Part shown: positions 32,905 to 43,193 of the stretch, piece after piece
Layout of the letters: each line of letters opens with the position of its first letter
How positions within the stretch are numbered: the stretch's first letter is position 1
Source of the DNA: Falciphora oryzae
Lineage: Eukaryota; Ascomycota; Sordariomycetes; Magnaporthales; Magnaporthaceae
DNA: 64,000 bases
NCBI GenBank assembly: GCA_000733355.1
Contig: JNVV01000003.1
Span: 1,059,654 to 1,123,653, forward strand
Direction of reading: 5' to 3'
Notes under the pieces: model-generated
The model's input: the letters and a program-made list of their open reading frames with translations, nothing else
Databases searched by the model: none
Told to the model about the DNA's origin: nothing
Program-made: the position numbers and the translations under genes

Positions 32905-34035
32905 ATGGAATCCATAACCGTGGAGGAAGACGAGATCCTCCAAAGATTCGACGATCTCGTCGAGAGCGGTGTCGTCCTCTACGACAACCGCGAGGTCGTC
33001 CCGTTCTCGCAAGACGGCTTTCATGTGGGTCTGGTCCCTGCATCGGAACGCGCTCCCCGTGCCAGCCGCGGGTGCGGGCTGGGAGCTTCCGGCTGCTTGC
33101 GGTTCGCCCTGTGGTGCATATATATCTCAACGATGCTAACACTTTCTCCACAGTTCCGCTTCTTCGTGGCGCCCAGCCTGAACAAGAAGCCATTCACACA
33201 CGGTGGGAAGGCGGATCCACCTAACGGCAACGACAGCCGCCGCGGCGAGGGAGAGGAGAAGGCGGCAACGAACGCAGGAGGGGATGCGGGGAAGGAGGCG
33301 ACGCGTAGTGCGGCCGAGGAACCACCGCGCCCGCTCTTCGAGCCCGGCAGCGACATCAGCGCCGTGGGGTTCGAGATCTGCGACGTGGGCGTGGCCCACC
33401 ACCTTATCGCCAACAAGTTCTGCTTCACTCGCCCGATGCTGCTGCTCATGACCAGGGACGGCTTTAAGCGCCAGTACGACCCGCTCGAAGCCCCGGACCT
33501 GGCGGCCGCCTGGGCGGTGCTGCGCGCGATGCGGACGAGCCACTTTGTGTTTTACAACTGCGGCGAACCCTCGGGGAATAGCAGGCTGCACAGGCACGTC
33601 CAGCTGACCCGCCGCCCGGAAGGGTTCACGACCTTCCTGGACCACGAGGAGGAGGGCGGTGGCGGTGGGGCCCAGCCGTCGGTGCCGTTCATGCATTTCC
33701 GGGAGCCCCTGGTGCGCAAAGGGCAGGAAGGGCCGTCGACGCCGGTCACTGGGGAGTCGCTAGCCAAGGTATATGGCAAACTGCTCAGCCGGGTCGAGGC
33801 TGCGTCAAGCTTTCGGTGGGACGGCCCGGGCACGAGCTGCCCGCACAGCCTGGTCATGACGGAGCATTGGATGACCGTGATACCGAGGAGGCGAGCCGTG
33901 TGGGAGGGGCTGGGCGCCAACGCCATCGGCATGCTGGGGTTGGTGGGAGTCACGTCGCGTGAAGAGGCGGACGAATGGATTCGGGTTGGCCCCTTGGAGG
34001 TCCTGGGGCAATTGGGCATCCCGTGTGGATCGTAA
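32905..34035 (+). CDS. Ap4A phosphorylase / ATP adenylyltransferase (HIT-like superfamily)
   Basis: Exons 32905-33024 and 33154-34035 encode 333 residues. The 129-bp intron has a GCTAAC branch and CACAG acceptor; it is a multiple of three and stop-free, so an unspliced form would add 43 residues. These enzymes split diadenosine tetraphosphate by phosphorolysis to ADP and ATP and act in nucleotide metabolism. The N-terminus (DEILQRFDDLVESGVVLY) and FRFFVAPSLNKKPF match the family. The active-site HxH triad is SRLHRHVQL at about residue 186, where yeast-type enzymes have a related HxHxQ. SLVMTEHWMTVIPRR is the conserved C-terminal block. Between them is an acidic, Gly-rich insert (about residues 55-95) and a Glu/Gly run near 210, which look like disordered loops. 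The start MESITVEEDE was chosen by resemblance. Confidence 0.85.
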   Translation: MESITVEEDEILQRFDDLVESGVVLYDNREVVPFSQDGFHVGLVPASERAPRASRGCGLGASGCLRFALWCIYISTMLTLSPQFRFFVAPSLNKKPFTHGGKADPPNGNDSRRGEGEEKAATNAGGDAGKEATRSAAEEPPRPLFEPGSDISAVGFEICDVGVAHHLIANKFCFTRPMLLLMTRDGFKRQYDPLEAPDLAAAWAVLRAMRTSHFVFYNCGEPSGNSRLHRHVQLTRRPEGFTTFLDHEEEGGGGGAQPSVPFMHFREPLVRKGQEGPSTPVTGESLAKVYGKLLSRVEAASSFRWDGPGTSCPHSLVMTEHWMTVIPRRRAVWEGLGANAIGMLGLVGVTSREEADEWIRVGPLEVLGQLGIPCGS

Positions 34036-36267
34036 GACTCCGACGCGGGACGCCATATTGTTTCCTTCTTCCCGGTTGGCACGGCATGACGTTACATTTG
34101 TGCGTCAGTGCCACGTTCACCGCGAGGCAACGGCGTCTAGCATGTTGGCTGCTTCGGGTGTGACAGTGGGCACATGCAGGTGGCACGATGCACAGCTTCG
34201 GCAGTCCCGGTGTGGCGTTATTTTCTGATCACTAGACGGAGTATAAAGAGGTTAGAGAAGAGCGTATATACATCTACCTAGACCATAGATAGTATCGAGG
34301 CCATTATCAAAGATCCGAGCCATGAGGTCGAGGTTCGGAGTTCGGGAGAATACAGAAAGCCGGCATGACATGGAGATGATACGAAAAGATACACCGCCAC
34401 GCGAACCGAGTGCCTTTGCCGACGACAACCACACCACCAAAATCCAATCCGTCGACCATGAGCGAGAAAAGATTGATTGGATCCTCCAGGAGGCATGGTC
34501 CGGACCCGATGGGTTCAGGTACTCGCGGCGGCCACCACGGAAGCAACGGCGAGAACTCGGGCCGAGGAGGGTACAGCCAAGGCCAATACCAGCACCACGG
34601 AGATCTATGGGAGGATTACGGGAGCGATTCGTCGTCGGACAGCCGGGCAAGCAACGACAGCCACGGGTCAGGAGGGGATGCCGGCAGCGTCAAGAGTGGT
34701 ATTAGCGTCGCAAGCAGCGAGACTGTCCGGCCGACATAGAAGCTGTGCTCGCTCATTGGCGGGGATGAGAAGCGTTGCCAGCTATGTGGTGATTAGGTTG
34801 GGTTAAACTTCGCGGTGACGAGGCAGCAGCGCGTCCTTGACCGCGGAAAGCCACGATGATTCCGGTTCGGACTTTGGCTCCTGGGCATTTGGTGGGCGTC
34901 ATGGAAAAACATCGACCACGTGCGCCGGCGTCAGCTACAGCCGTTGGAGACGTGCTCGGACATGCGCGCTGCTGATCACCGACAACGGCGGTCGGGTGTT
35001 TAGGATGAAAAATTAGTAAGGATACACATATGCCCCAGAAATAGAAGATGTCATCGTCCGGTGTGGTCTGGTCCGGACATGCAGCCAAAGTCGGGCGCCG
35101 ATTCACTGGCTGAGCCATTGGCCGCATCGCCGCGCGGCCCAGACATAGCGAGACCATGTTGAATGACGCATTTCCCTGTGGCTTGGAAATTCCATTGCCG
35201 CTCCTCAGCATGTGTTCGTTTAGACACGGACGGTTTGCCTGTTTGTAGCCAACAAGGAACAGCCTCCAAGCGCCCCTGTCGGACGAAATTGGCGGAGGCC
35301 CAGGAAGCCGCCAAACGGCCCTCCGGAACATGGATGCAGGGCGTGGCACCGCCATCGTGTTTGTTGATCCCTGCAGTCGGCTACTTTATCACCGACAAAA
35401 GGCGGCGCGCGTTCGCCACTACCCGGTTTTGAGTGGAATATGGATAGCAGAGTGGAACAAAAATAGCATGGAGCACAGTACGTGCAGTGGGCAGTCCTGC
35501 GAGACACACTGATGCACTTTTGATTTACACCGAGGGAAACAAAGCCGCCCATTTCGCCCTCCCAGCAGCAAGAACAAGCTGCATACCAGCAATGTCACTG
35601 GGCCTCAGTTTTTGCACACACACCGCGCCAGCAAGCTTGAAACAATGCATGTCGGCAGAGACGCCGATCCCCTGCCAGGCCGCGGGCTTCGACAGGGGCA
35701 AAAGCAACCAACCCTCCAAGGCCGGTAGGGTGGGAACATTGAAGCTGGGCAGCTTACTGTGCCAGCGCGGTGCTTGGCAGGCCCACACGCGTCTGGCTGT
35801 CCACGCACGCACTTCGAGGCTGTGTGGTTTGACATCATCCCAACCTCATCCGCGCCCGCTCCAGAAATGCAACCGCTTGGCCGGGTTTGATGTTCGTATT
35901 CCTGCTTGTCGGCTGCTGCTGACGCATCTTGACCTGCTTTTTTGATTCTGTTCTTGTTTTTATTTACATCCCTAGGCGCCCGTTCAATTCTTGATACACA
36001 CACTTCTTTTCCCTATCATTTCCATCTTCTCCCAGGTCTCCCCTCGTTCCAGATCCAGTCGTTGACGGCACAATCGTTAAAACCACCGCCTTTCGAGTCT
36101 CCTCCCGCACCGGCTGCTTGGTAGCTCAAGATCAACCCAAACGATCCTAATATTTCGTCCGAACCATCTCTCCATCAAGCATACCGAGCAAGCCTCCAGT
36201 TCAAGTTTGCCTTGAACACCCCCACCAAAACCGGACGAAACCCCAGAACAAAAAAAAACACTTCACG
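34036..36267. other. Intergenic, 2.2 kb
   Basis: The only frame worth noting is the small Ser/Gly-rich one at 34458-34739. The rest, including the stretch before the CFEM gene, shows no supported gene. The last 300 bp are C/T-rich and look like a promoter and leader. Confidence 0.5.
34458..34739 (+). CDS. Small Ser/Gly/Asp-rich hypothetical protein
   Basis: A 93-residue frame from ATG 34458. After a basic start (MSEKRLIGSSRRHG) it becomes Gly/His/Asn-rich and then Ser/Asp-rich (DYGSDSSSDSRASNDSHG). The composition is that of an intrinsically disordered protein and is biased in the way true fungal low-complexity proteins are, which is why I list it. I recognise no family. There is no signal peptide or membrane segment. 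It could be chance. Confidence 0.3.
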   Translation: MSEKRLIGSSRRHGPDPMGSGTRGGHHGSNGENSGRGGYSQGQYQHHGDLWEDYGSDSSSDSRASNDSHGSGGDAGSVKSGISVASSETVRPT

Positions 36268-36883
36268 ATGCAGTTCCAGACCCTGATCCTCGCGGCCTTC
36301 GCTGCCGTCGCCGCCGCGCAAACCGCCCCGACGCTCCCGACCCCGACACGCCCCTCCAGCACCCAGTCCGCCCCGGCGACCACAGGCACCTCCAACCTCG
36401 TCGCTCTGGTCCAGGGCCTGCCGTCGTGCGGCGTCAAGTGCCTCTCGGACGCCGCCAAGCAGGCCAACTGCAACGCCGCCGACCTCAAGTGCCTCTGCTC
36501 CAACGCCGGCTCTCTCACCAACAACATCAGCCTTATTAGCTGCGTCGCCAGCAACTGCAACTCCAATGAGCAAGCGAGTACGGTTTGAACCCAGTGCTTT
36601 TCCATTTTTGATACCAAACCCCCAACCCTAGTCTACACCTTTGATAACTAACCCTTTCCTCCCGCCAGAACTCGTCTCCGATGCTCCCCAGGTCTGCGAC
36701 AAGCTTAACAACAACCCCAACCCGGCCGAGGTCTCGTCTGCGTCCAGCATCGTCGCGTCGGCCCTCGGCACGGCCGGCGTCACCTCCTCGCGCAGTGCCG
36801 CCCTTGCGCCTAGGAGGACGGACGCCCCCGTCCTTGCCGCCATTGGTGGCGCGGCCGCGGCCTTTGCTGCCTACGCGCTGTGA
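36268..36883 (+). CDS. CFEM-domain protein, probably GPI-anchored
   Basis: Exons 36268-36577 and 36669-36883 give 174 residues; the 91-bp intron has a CTAAC branch and ends CGCCAG. The start MQFQTLILAAFAAVAAAQ is a signal peptide. A Thr/Pro/Ser-rich stretch precedes the CFEM domain at about residues 50-125, which has the eight cysteines of the family (LPSCGVKC, ANCNAADLKCLC, SCVASNC and VCDKL). The Asp in CNAADLKC sits where CFEM haem-binding proteins have their iron-ligating Asp. A Ser-rich spacer and a hydrophobic tail without a charged end (AAIGGAAAAFAAYAL) indicate a GPI signal. Known relatives bind haem at the cell wall or act at the host surface. It converges on a seven-helix gene at 37371-39034. 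Confidence 0.9.
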
Positions 36884-37008
36884 AGCTGTTTCTCTGTTTT
36901 TAATCGTTAGTGTATTTGCCGGCATAGCAGCAACAAGCTGTATCTTTCGCAAGACATGCATTGGGATTTGGTACAAGAGGCCAGAAGTCTCTTTCACGAC
37001 TGGCGCTT

Positions 37009-37023
37009 TTTTTTTTTTTTTTT
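37009..37023 (+). repeat. Poly-T tract
   Basis: A run of about fifteen T residues lies downstream of the CFEM gene, within its likely 3' region. Tract length is probably unstable. Confidence 0.8.
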
Positions 37024-37370
37024 CTTCCGGGACAGGGGCTCACGGAATGCCTCGACGGCACATTTTGTTTGAAACAAAAGAGACATCGGATCTACAGGCG
37101 CGATTAGACTGGATGACTGCTCATCTAGTACATCATAAAAATGCGCTCAAACCCTACTTTTAGCGAACACCACCGAATAGAGCAATAAAATGCATAGAAA
37201 GCAATCCATGTGACCACGTCCTTGTTGGGTATTCAAGGAACTCCGACTCCTAACCAACCCCACGAAAATGATCAAAATCTGCTTGACAACAGCACACGTT
37301 TTCGGTCTGTTTTCTTTCTCGTCCTGCCTTCCGAGGCCCGACATTCGCCCATGCGTGCCGCGCTCTTTTC

Positions 37371-39034
37371 CTACCCGGGCTTCGCCTCGCGCCTGAGGTC
37401 CTCCATCGGGATCGGGTCGACCATGAGAATCGTTGTCGAGTCGTGGTCCATAGCGCTGCGCGCCGACGAGTCGGCCTCGAAGAATTCCTCGGCCGACGGG
37501 CCGCTGCCGCCGCCGCCGTCGTCCTCCTCCACGCGCGTCTCGGCCAGCCACTGCGAGTCGCCGGGCCTTGCCTTGGCCGCGCGGCCGGACCCGATGGTCA
37601 CTATCTGCGGCACGGAGCTTCCACCTCCCCCTCCCCCGGAGCCCCGCTGGGCCTCCGGCGAGCTCACACCCAGCGCCCGGGCCGTGCTCGCCCAGGCGCC
37701 GTGGAAGAAGTGCGCGACACGCGTCAGCAGCGGGCGGCACGCCGAGAGGCCGACGACGATCAGCGAGGTGCAGAGCTCGGCCGGGTACAGGATGTCTTAA
37801 TCACCAACAGGTCGTCAGCACGGGGGTGGTTGCCGAGCTTGGGGATAGGTCCGGGCTTTGGGGAAGAAGGGCCCTGCTCCATTATAGCTTGGGGGACAAA
37901 GAAAAACTCACACAGAATCTTTGGGTCAGCCTTGCCGTCGACGACGATCATGAACACGATGATGCGCCCGATGCTCATGCCCAGCGTCAGCAGGCCCAGG
38001 CCGAACAGCGCGCAGAGGGCGACCCTGGCCCTGGTCTCGAGCTTCATGCGGGTGACCATCGGGAATGGGAGGAGGAAGACTAGAAGAATGCGCCGCCGCC
38101 GGGTTAGCTCCAGGGTTCATCCACGAGCCGCTGTGGACGCCCAGCCTCCCCCGTGGCAACTGCTGAAATAAATAGGTAGTCTTACTCATGATCTCGCTGG
38201 CAAAGTGCAGCGACCACACGGTGTAGAGCAGCGAAAACGACGTCTGGACGGAGCATTGTCCGGGCTCCTGCCTTTCTGGTAGCCTGCCGATGAGCCGGTT
38301 AAATATCAGGAGAGAATACCTTATTGGGGAGGACCCAGCCCATCGAACATGAGAGAGATCTTACATGTTCACGCCGGGGTCGGGCCCGCACCAAAAAGTG
38401 TCGGCGAGGAGGGTCATAACGAATCCGCAGACGGTGAAGGCGGCGATGGCGTGCAGCGCCCGTCGCGTCCGCGCGCTCGTCTTGGGGATGAGCGAGAAGT
38501 AGAATGACAATAGGGCGAACTTTGGATAGTATAGCCCCGGATCGTAGAGGTAGTTGTTGATAAATTGGATCTTTTTCTTTTTTAGTGCCGTCACATCTCG
38601 AGCTCTACCCGTCTCGCCCCGGGGGTCTTTCCCATCAAAGTCACTTGCGGCCGGGCACGTACCTTGAGCAGCAACAGCGACTCTTGCTCGTCGGGGCCGC
38701 TGCCGGTGTACAAAATATCGGCGGCGATAGTGTCGCAAATCAGGAAGGCAAGCGCCGAGGCGAGGCCGAGCAGCATCCAGCCGTCCGACAGGGAGAGCCG
38801 CTCACTCCTCATGCCGAAGCGGACAAACAGCCTGAGGCCGGTCGCCACGGCCGCGGCTCCAAAAAATACCCATGCCGCCGTCTAGAAGTTGCAACGTTTT
38901 TTTTTTCGTTTAGCGATGTGGCCCCGGGCATCTCGACGATGTCCGACAAAGGACGCTTTGGGGGAGGGGCTGGATCGTCCGCAGGAGCTCCAGTCGTCGC
39001 AAGAACGTACGTTGACACCTGACAGCGGGAGCAT
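37371..39034 (-). CDS. SAT4/rhodopsin-like seven-helix membrane protein, second copy
   Basis: Six exons fit: 39011-39034, 38663-38881, 38365-38570, 38186-38283, 37912-38079 and 37371-37795, giving 379 residues. The first exon encodes only MLPLSGVN and is chosen because it alone joins in phase to TAAWVFFGAAAVATGLRLFV, with a GCTAAAC branch. Family marks are TGLRLFVRF, the loop after helix 1 (SLSDGWMLLGLAS), IQFINNYLYDPGLYYPKF, DTFWCGPDPGVNM and IFLLPFPMVTRMKL. The helices are followed by a Gly/Ser/Asp-rich cytosolic tail ending LRREAKPG. It is likely a plasma-membrane sensor-type protein of unknown ligand. It differs in sequence from the 10.8-kb copy, so it is not a recent duplicate. It converges with the CFEM gene. 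Confidence 0.86.
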
Positions 39035-40359
39035 CTCGATCTGCTGTGCGCCTCGCCAAAAGCGTGGAGTTCCAGTATGTGTCGTTTCCAGAGTCCGAAT
39101 TCATGGCCTCACACGGCCTTTCGTGCCTTCTCGTTCTAGAGAGGACGTCGGTGTCAAAAGATGCTTTCGAAATCAGCAGAAGGCAGCCAGGAGCCCCAGC
39201 AGACGTCCCTCGAGGAGAATATGAGAGGCCACCCCGGACGGCTACTGGTGCCGAAAACAGGCATCAGGGCTCGTCATGGCGGAAGTCTTTGGAGCAGAGA
39301 GAACAATCGGTATTTAGCTGGTCCGGATGGGAAAGGCAGAGGTTGGCCGGTTGTGCCTGACACGCAAAAACCGCCTCTGGAACTTGCCGTGCCGATCCAG
39401 ATCGCTTGCCTGCTGTCCTCTGGGGGAGGGGACGGCGTCGAGGGAAGCAGCCACAGCGCCAAAGCGCGGCGCCTCGAGGACTTTGACGGCCCGTCCTTAC
39501 TGATCTGGGGAACCGCAGCCCGAGCCTAGCACTTTGGGCACCCCAATTAAGGTTGTCGAACGCGCGTGTAACTACAGGGGGTCTGATCGATGGTACTCAG
39601 TCCCAGGCTACCGGAATCTCAACGCCTGTGCGCCGTGGATTCGACAGCCTCGGCGGGAGGGGAATCTTTCTCTGGACCCCTCATGAGAGACGGCTGAAGG
39701 ACAGAAGGGCTCCGATGGCGCCAAAGCCACTAGCACAATCTCAGCGTCCTGCAGTTTGTTGTCGTGGCTGCACTTCGGCGCATGGTATTTCAATATCTTC
39801 TCCCCTGCACTCTAGGTATCACCTAGCCCTCAATCAGGCCGGGATGCTGCCCATGCTAGGGTTGGCACAGCAGTTAGGCCTCTATGCTCAGCCGCTCATC
39901 TCCTTGCCTGCATCCAAGCCTTGGCCAATTTGAGTCCAAATAAGATACGAGAACAAGCCTGGAAAGGGCCAAGGGCCGAAGCATTAGCGTGTAGTTCTGG
40001 CCGGGGTACCGCTAAAATGAAGAAAAAAAAATTAAATCAGGTAACGGGAGGAGTGATGTAGCGTCGGCGAGTACGGGGAAGACCAAAGACTCGAGGAAAA
40101 AAAAAAAAAAAAAAAAACTACCTGACGAATTTCGAGAGCCCAGCAGAAAACACAAACAACTATAGCAGACCTGTCAGGCCAGCTCCTAAACCGCACCACT
40201 TCCGACATGTGGCAAGCCAGCCTAGGCGAGGGTGCCAAGCCGTATCTGGTCTAATCCATCGACAAGGCTGCTAGCTGGGCGGGACCCCGCGAGTGCCAAC
40301 AAGTGCGGGAAAGAGTGGCGAATACCTTTTATTTGTTTCAATGCGCCACGCGCGCCGGC
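39035..40359. other. Intergenic, 1.3 kb
   Basis: No supported gene. An A19 run lies near 40098-40117. The region probably contains the promoter of the SAT4-type gene. Confidence 0.5.
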
Positions 40360-40926
40360 CTATGGGTGAGGGCGAGAGCATCCACTGTGCCCTTGGATCC
40401 TCCCAGCTCCGGCTTCGCGCCTCATCGGTGATCGGCCGTCGTCAGAAGGCCCGCCGAGGGTCCTGTCCGTCGCGTGGCTGGGCCGGCGGTCCAGGGCGTC
40501 GTCGTCGTCGTCGCCGCGGCCGCCGTGCCCCTTGGCCCCTCCTCCGAGCCACGTCCTCCAGCGGCTCTCCCTCTTCGGCTCGCCGTACTCGTTGGCCTCC
40601 TTCATGAGGGCCCTGTCCCTCTTGCCCTTGGCGTGCGACCGCCAGCTATGCAGACGACGATCGCTAGGGCGACGGCGGCGAGGGAGCCGGCTACGATGCC
40701 GCCGACGATGCCGCCGGTGAGGGATGTACGAGCACTATTTCGGCCGTAGTAGCTCGACAATCGGGGCTCGAGTGGCAGATGCATGCGGTCGCAAGTGACG
40801 GCCGTAAGCGTAGAAACAAATGAGGTTACAGTGCTCTGACGTCGTGTAGAGTGAGGTGGGCTCGCTTCTGGTGTTGGAATGACGGTCATGGACTCATGGA
40901 AAACCCCGAGGATGGACTGGTCGACG
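40360..40926 (-). pseudogene. Single-pass membrane protein, apparent frameshift
   Basis: An outward-facing Ser/Thr-rich segment (TVIPTPEASPPHSTRRQSTV), a Gly/Ala-rich membrane helix (GGIVGGIVAGSLAAVALA) and then, in another frame, a basic juxtamembrane stretch (RSHAKGKRDRALMKEAN) with an acidic tail. The two halves lie next to each other but differ by one base at about 40640-40655. No intron small enough could join them. Either the gene has lost its frame or the sequence has an indel. Such architecture is common in fungal wall sensors, but the family is not recognised. Confidence 0.4.
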
Positions 40927-43193
40927 GAGAGATATAGGATATAGACCATTCCGTCCCAGTGAGACTGATGGCTTCTGGTCGCCATATCCAAGATGCCAAG
41001 GCACACAGCCTTGCGGATGTGACAACGTAGGGAGGCAGATGTCACTGGGCATTTGGGGATCGGAGAGGCACACTCCCCAACAACAAAATAAACGAGACTA
41101 CAAAACAAAGTGACTTTGGCCCCAAGTGTTTTCCCTTTGTATTTCCAAAAAAAAAAACAAATGGGAAATAAAAGATTCAACCTGGCTATATACTACCAGC
41201 AGTCGTAAAGTATAATATCACGTCTTTTTCAATGTGAAAGGATGTATAGTCGCGGTTTTCTTAACGTTGTTCATCGCGGTCAATGTACTCCCCGACAGGA
41301 GGGACACAGATTGCAGTCTCGTTTTTTTTTGTCGTGGGCGAGGCACACTCTGGCAATGGGATGTTGTTGGTTTGTCTGTTTGGACACGCCGTCGGGTGCT
41401 GACATCAATTTCGTCGATATGAATTTTGGCCCAGGCACCGTGATGTCATGCGCTGCCAATCGTTGCCACTTTCTGTGATGCAGTATATCTAACAGCCATT
41501 TGCCAGCCGCAGCGCAGGGGGTTTTGCATCCTCCCAGATGGCTCGCCGTCTTGGTATCTGGAAGACAACAATCAAATCGCTCGCCTGCACATATGCTGGC
41601 AGACGTTGAATGATGTCTGGTGTCGCGGGCGCCCAGTGCACAGCCTATAAGGAAAGGCTGTGGAAGAATATCTATCTTGGCACACACGGCTGGGTGACAT
41701 CACAATAGCACGATTTCTCGGGGAATAATGTAAACAAAAGGGAATAAGACACCCAGGACACCAAGCCACCGAAGACCTGGGCGAGTGAAGAGAAAGGCTG
41801 CTGGGGCACGTGATCTTGCCATTCAAAGGCCAATGCGTGCAGTTGGGCTTGAGGAAGGGAATGAGGCGATATCGTCTGCTTTGACAGGTGGAACAGAGCT
41901 GGAATGGACTAACAGAAAAGAATAGCGTGGAAGGGGGAAGAGGACGGAGAATTTGGCAATGTGGCAGGTAATACGTCCTCTCGTCCTACAGAACACAAGA
42001 GACACATGTTGACCCCTGATGTCAGCGTCAGGTTGCGGGGGGAGGAGATCGGTGATTGGCGTCTTTGCCCAGCGAGGGGCAGACCGGTGTCGGCTGATCG
42101 GCGACTCAGCCTCTCAGTCGTATGCTGTGACGTCGGAGCTCGTCCATATCGAGAAGGTCGATTACGAACAGGCAGCTTCTACGAGCCCACAACAAGACGG
42201 GTTGTCATGACCAGTCAAGTTCCTCATATGGTTGGCGACGGCGAGGCAAAACCTTCGCGGTCATACGGATGATGAGAGTGCGCCTGGCCTCCTCCGGTGC
42301 GGGATGACAGCATTCTAGGCAGCATGGCGATGCCAGGAGCCAGAAGCACCCCTTCCTGGCCTTTGCGGGCAACTTCATTGGCTCGTGCCGGTATGGGTTG
42401 GCGCCCGACATCCCCCTCCAGCCGGCTGAGCCATTCGGCTGCAGTCAGAGTTGCGGAAACCTCGCATGTCGTCCAAACGCGATGCCCCCTGGGCAGGGAG
42501 GCAGAGAGGGCTGTCGGTGGCAATGCCACTCAGGGGAAGCTATTCGCGGCTGTGTCAGCTTTGCGGCTTCAGAAGAGGGGAATAGAGGCGGTGGCAGAGA
42601 GAAGCAGTTGGCTCATTGGGCCGACGCTAACGGCCAGCCGCAGGGTCTAGACCGACGGAGAGAAAACGCAGCCGGCGAGAAGGATGCAAGTGTGCGACAT
42701 CTCCACACGTAGGGCTGCAGGTCCCGTGTAGAGTCTGCATGATATGATTGGGTGTGGCGTCGCAGGCTTCCTCACAGCTGGCCCATCTTACGGGTAATCC
42801 CGACCTGTCCTTCCACCCTGATAATATCGGAGGGAGCGAGCTTTGGGGGCCAAATTGTGAGAGACGACAGGTTATGTAGGAGCCAGTATGCTGTACATTG
42901 CTTCTCCTCTCGTGTCGGGGATGTAGGAGGGCTGGCTAAGCGTGGCTGGCTGAGAGGATGACGATGATGACAGAGGAGGGGGTCATGCGTGCTGGGTGGC
43001 CTCTATGGTGATATGACTGCTTTAGAAACGAGAAGGATAGGAGTATACGACGCCCTCAAGGTATAAAAGGGTATCATCCTGTTGGAGTTCAAACTAGTAA
43101 TGATCCTGATCCTCATCCACACGCAGAACACCCGCAATCACCATCACCACCCTTCTATATCCTTATAATCTTCACAAATCAGACACTTTCAAC
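40927..43193. other. Intergenic, about 2.3 kb
   Basis: I see no supported gene. The part near the S8 gene has a TATA-like GTATAAAAGG at about 43060, some 130 bp before the ATG. Confidence 0.5.
43061..43070 (+). promoter_or_regulatory. TATA-like element of the S8 protease gene
   Basis: GGTATAAAAGGG lies about 130 bp before ATG 43194, a usual spacing for a TATA box and short leader. Confidence 0.45.
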
